Made by a program: the position numbers and the translations under genes. The notes beneath the pieces were generated by a model. That model searched no databases. It was not told the origin of the DNA and saw nothing but the letters and a program-made list of their open reading frames with translations. Shown one piece after another: positions 61,656 to 64,000 of a stretch of 64,000 nt of DNA. Source of the stretch: an uncultured Clostridia bacterium (lineage in GTDB: Bacteria > Bacillota > Clostridia > Oscillospirales > Ruminococcaceae); assembly GCA_947625195.1 (NCBI GenBank), contig CANQNK010000011.1:1-64000 (forward strand). Direction: 5' to 3'. The stretch's first letter is position 1; each line of letters opens with the position of its first letter.

Positions 61656-61684
61656 TTGACATTGTTCGCACAAAAGAGTATAAT
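61656..61684 (+). promoter_or_regulatory. Promoter of the methyltransferase gene
   Basis: TTGACA (61656-61661), a 17-base spacer and TATAAT (61679-61684), both perfect consensus, about 34 bases ahead of the ATG. GAGGTG is the ribosome site. Confidence 0.88.
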
Positions 61685-61717
61685 ATAATTGTTAAGAGCC
61701 ATAGTTGAGGTGCTGTT

Positions 61718-63898
61718 ATGTATATATCTGTTTCTGACGCTGCAGAAAAGTTCAATATATCAAAGAGACGCGTGCAAGTCCTGTGCGAACAAGGACGTAT
61801 TGAAGGTGCTAATAAAGTGAGCGGTGTTTGGTTAATTCCTACCGATGCTCAAAAGCCTGCCGATGCACGAAGGAAAAATGCTGTACCTGAAAATCAATTA
61901 TCCCTCTTTGATGATCTTTATAAAATCGAAGATGAGAAATTGACAATTACACAAGTTTGCGACTTATTTTCTATTTCTCAAGCTACAGCAAAAAACTGGA
62001 TTAGACTCGGAAAGTTGAAAACAAATTCTAACAGCGAAACATTTGATAAAGCATATATAGAAATGCTTTTATCAGAAATCAAAAGTGGAAAAGATAGTCG
62101 TCTAAAAAGTCGTCGCAATAAAAAAAGCGTAAGTGGAAAAGTTCTTTATAAAGATTACATCACTAGTGAATGTAATCGAGAAATAGTTGAAGGGATATTA
62201 GGCTCTTGTGACCAAATTACAGAAGAAGAATTGAGAGTTATACTCGCCCGTTTTGCAATACAGCTTTACCAACAAAGTGTTGGAGTGGTAGTTTCCGATA
62301 ACGCTTTGTTTCAAAAACAACCACAGGTATCCAACCATAATGTTTTTAATCATTTGATTGCAGATCTGCTTGGCGATATCGATATGTCCAAATTCGATTC
62401 GACAAATATTCGGGCTGCTTTAGAATACCAAATACAGTTTGTTCCGTTAGAAGACACATTGGGGTTTGTTTATATTTCATTAAGAGATTTGAGTCACCGC
62501 AAGCAAACAGGTGCGTATTATACACCAGCAAAAACAGTCAATACGCTCATTGAAAATTTACAGAAATGTATTGATCTGGAGAACAAGACTGTATGTGATC
62601 CCTGCTGTGGTACAGGAAACTTCCTCATTGGACTTGTCGGCAATGGTGTAAAAGCAGAAAATATATACGGTCAAGATATAGATGAAATCAGTATCCTTAT
62701 CACACGTATCAATATGTTTTTGCTTGATAACAACATTACAGCGGAACAATTGCATTCTCAATTTGTTTGTAATAATACTCTTTCAAACACATTTTCACAA
62801 AAATTTTCTGTTGTGATAGGAAATCCGCCTTGGGGATATGACTTTAGCAAAGAAGAAATAACATCGCTTTTATCGAATTATATTACAGCTAAAAGCAAAG
62901 GTGTGGAATCATATGACTTGTTTGTTGAAAAAGGGTTGGCAATGCTTGACGAAAACGGCTATTTGGCATATGTACTTCCCGAAGCAATTTTGAGCGTAGC
63001 CTACCATCAACAATCTAGAGAGTTAATAGTCAATAACACCGCATTTAAGTTTGTATGCTATTTAGGAAATGCTTTCTCGGGGGTACAATGTCCTGCTATA
63101 ATTTTAGGGTTGCAGAACGGCTATAAAGGGCAAACAAAACACTGTAAGATTGAGTTGGATGATAAAGAGTTTATCATAAACGAAGATAGAGAGATCGGTG
63201 CATCCTTGTTTTCTTTTAATATGAATGATGAGGAATATGATTGTTTGCGTGTGGTTAGTTCAGTTCAAAACGCAAAATATCTTGCAAATAACGCTAAGTT
63301 CGCGTTAGGGATAGTTACTGGCAATAATAAGGAATATATCAAAGACATACAATCAGAGGAATCAGAAATTGTTCTCAAAGGCAGCGATGTCTATAGATAC
63401 GCAATTAAGAAAACCAATAACTATATTCATTTTGCACCGGAAAAGTTTCAGCAGGTGGCACCGACGGAGATATATCGAGCAAAAGAAAAACTGTTGTACA
63501 GATTTATTTCCGAAGTTCCTGTGTTTGCTTACGATAATAAGCAAACGCTTTCCTTGAATAGCTGCAACATTTTGATACCGCAAATTGAAGGTGTAAATAT
63601 AAAATATGTGTTGGCAATTCTAAATTCCAGTGTAGCTGCCTATTTCATAAGCAAAAAGTACAATTCGGTTAAATTGTTAAGATCACATATTGAATCATTA
63701 CCTATACCTATGGTTGGCGCAGAAAAGCAAAGCGAAATCATAAAAAAAGTAGACCACATAATGAATTCAAGTGAAAACATTAGTGGTCTGTATGAAGATC
63801 TCGATAATGAAATTATGGACATTTATTCCCTGTCGACGAAACAGAGAAAAACTATTCTAGCTGCACTTTCAGGAAATAAGTTATTCATTCTCGAATAA
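61718..63898 (+). CDS. HTH-fused N6-adenine DNA methyltransferase (type II/IIG-like)
   Basis: A 726-aa protein. Two small helix-turn-helix modules lead: residues 2-48 (ISVSDAAEKFNISKRRVQVL, excisionase/MerR-like) and about 74-101 (ITQVCDLFSISQATAKNWIR). The gamma-class N6-adenine methyltransferase follows: TGAYYTPAKTV (about 263), motif I DPCCGTGNFL (D294), GQDIDEISI, and motif IV NPPW (369-372). The C-terminal part (TaqI-like) should read the target DNA. No N-terminal nuclease motif (PD-(D/E)xK) is seen, so it may be a stand-alone methyltransferase of an R-M system. It is convergent with, and overlaps by 18 bases, a gene that runs off the window. Confidence 0.85.
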   Translation: MYISVSDAAEKFNISKRRVQVLCEQGRIEGANKVSGVWLIPTDAQKPADARRKNAVPENQLSLFDDLYKIEDEKLTITQVCDLFSISQATAKNWIRLGKLKTNSNSETFDKAYIEMLLSEIKSGKDSRLKSRRNKKSVSGKVLYKDYITSECNREIVEGILGSCDQITEEELRVILARFAIQLYQQSVGVVVSDNALFQKQPQVSNHNVFNHLIADLLGDIDMSKFDSTNIRAALEYQIQFVPLEDTLGFVYISLRDLSHRKQTGAYYTPAKTVNTLIENLQKCIDLENKTVCDPCCGTGNFLIGLVGNGVKAENIYGQDIDEISILITRINMFLLDNNITAEQLHSQFVCNNTLSNTFSQKFSVVIGNPPWGYDFSKEEITSLLSNYITAKSKGVESYDLFVEKGLAMLDENGYLAYVLPEAILSVAYHQQSRELIVNNTAFKFVCYLGNAFSGVQCPAIILGLQNGYKGQTKHCKIELDDKEFIINEDREIGASLFSFNMNDEEYDCLRVVSSVQNAKYLANNAKFALGIVTGNNKEYIKDIQSEESEIVLKGSDVYRYAIKKTNNYIHFAPEKFQQVAPTEIYRAKEKLLYRFISEVPVFAYDNKQTLSLNSCNILIPQIEGVNIKYVLAILNSSVAAYFISKKYNSVKLLRSHIESLPIPMVGAEKQSEIIKKVDHIMNSSENISGLYEDLDNEIMDIYSLSTKQRKTILAALSGNKLFILE

Positions 63899-64000
63899 CT
63901 TAAACAGTTCTAAGTATGTAAGTTCTTTATAGAAATAATTTTCTTTGTGATATTTATAATTTGTCTTTTTTATATGGAACTGATATTCTGTGCCACCTTT
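63881..64000 (-). CDS. C-terminal end of a convergent gene, perhaps the cognate endonuclease
   Basis: The minus strand from the window edge is open for 39 codons to a stop at 63881-63883 and reads KGGTEYQFHIKK, then NYKYHKENYFYKELTYLELF and KLFENE. It overlaps the methyltransferase end tail to tail. Lys- and aromatic-rich ends of this kind occur in type II restriction endonucleases and convergent R-M pairs are common, but the family cannot be named from 39 residues. Partial. Confidence 0.45.
   Translation of the reverse strand, partial: KGGTEYQFHIKKTNYKYHKENYFYKELTYLELFKLFENE

Noticed and set aside
1-64000. CRISPR array, tRNA or rRNA genes, prophage
   Set aside because: No regular direct repeats with spacers, no tRNA cloverleaf with conserved loops, no rRNA sequence and no phage structural genes were found by reading.

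Overview
The window is a stretch of chromosome from a low-to-middle-GC anaerobic member of the Clostridia, most likely an Oscillospiraceae/Ruminococcaceae gut bacterium related to Ruminococcus or [Eubacterium] siraeum. This placement is inferred from gene content: two secreted proteins with C-terminal dockerin modules, a ferredoxin-linked 2-oxoacid oxidoreductase, rubrerythrin, a T-box-controlled trp operon and the Firmicutes order ftsH-hpt-tilS. No rRNA, tRNA, CRISPR array or prophage was seen.

Layout. Positions 1-6250 are accessory DNA: nested IS3-family remnants, a three-gene strip (unknown 249-aa protein, Xre/ImmA-type metalloprotease, zinc-ribbon/HEPN-like/SEC-C protein), then a patchwork of decayed and chimeric fragments around an apparently intact TIGR04076-methyltransferase pair. 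Positions 6326-23811 are almost all minus strand: a CotH/dockerin protein, a four-subunit 2-oxoacid:ferredoxin oxidoreductase with a MinD-like ATPase, and a housekeeping block (ftsH, hpt, tilS, dnaB, rplI, gdpP, rnjA) that ends in a divergent phosphohexomutase-like protein. Positions 24131-31705 are plus strand: nadB, an AI-2E-type exporter, nadC, uridine phosphorylase, two lipoproteins, a candidate small RNA with a C-rich loop, a Cys-tRNA deacylase and rubrerythrin.

Positions 32072-38948 hold a complete minus-strand trp operon (E, GD fusion, C, F, B, A) behind a T-box leader with a UGG specifier. Next come a small acidic Cys-rich membrane protein, rsmE, a structured intergenic region, a YitT protein and a C_GCAxxG_C_C protein. 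From 42000 to 49829 a plus-strand run carries a PP2C phosphatase, an amidohydrolase, a Na/Ca exchanger, polyphosphate kinase and a split MetH (reactivation domain encoded separately, just upstream of the core). A giant Cys-rich repeat/dockerin protein follows (50103-54416), then ComEA-like, membrane, SDR, ilvE, YebC and HATPase genes. The right edge (about 61000-64000) is accessory again: TnpV and a HTH-fused N6-adenine methyltransferase convergent with a gene that runs off the end.

How the genes fit together: the trp block makes tryptophan from chorismate and is sensed through uncharged tRNA-Trp. nadB and nadC supply NAD precursors, but nadA is not in the window. GdpP, RNase J, FtsH and DnaB are core cell machinery. 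The two dockerin proteins should attach to cohesins encoded elsewhere. The most promising places for undescribed biology are the Xre-ImmA/HEPN-SEC-C strip, the two C-rich structured intergenic RNAs, the pseudo-phosphohexomutase, and the [A-B-C-A]x3 Cys-repeat protein.
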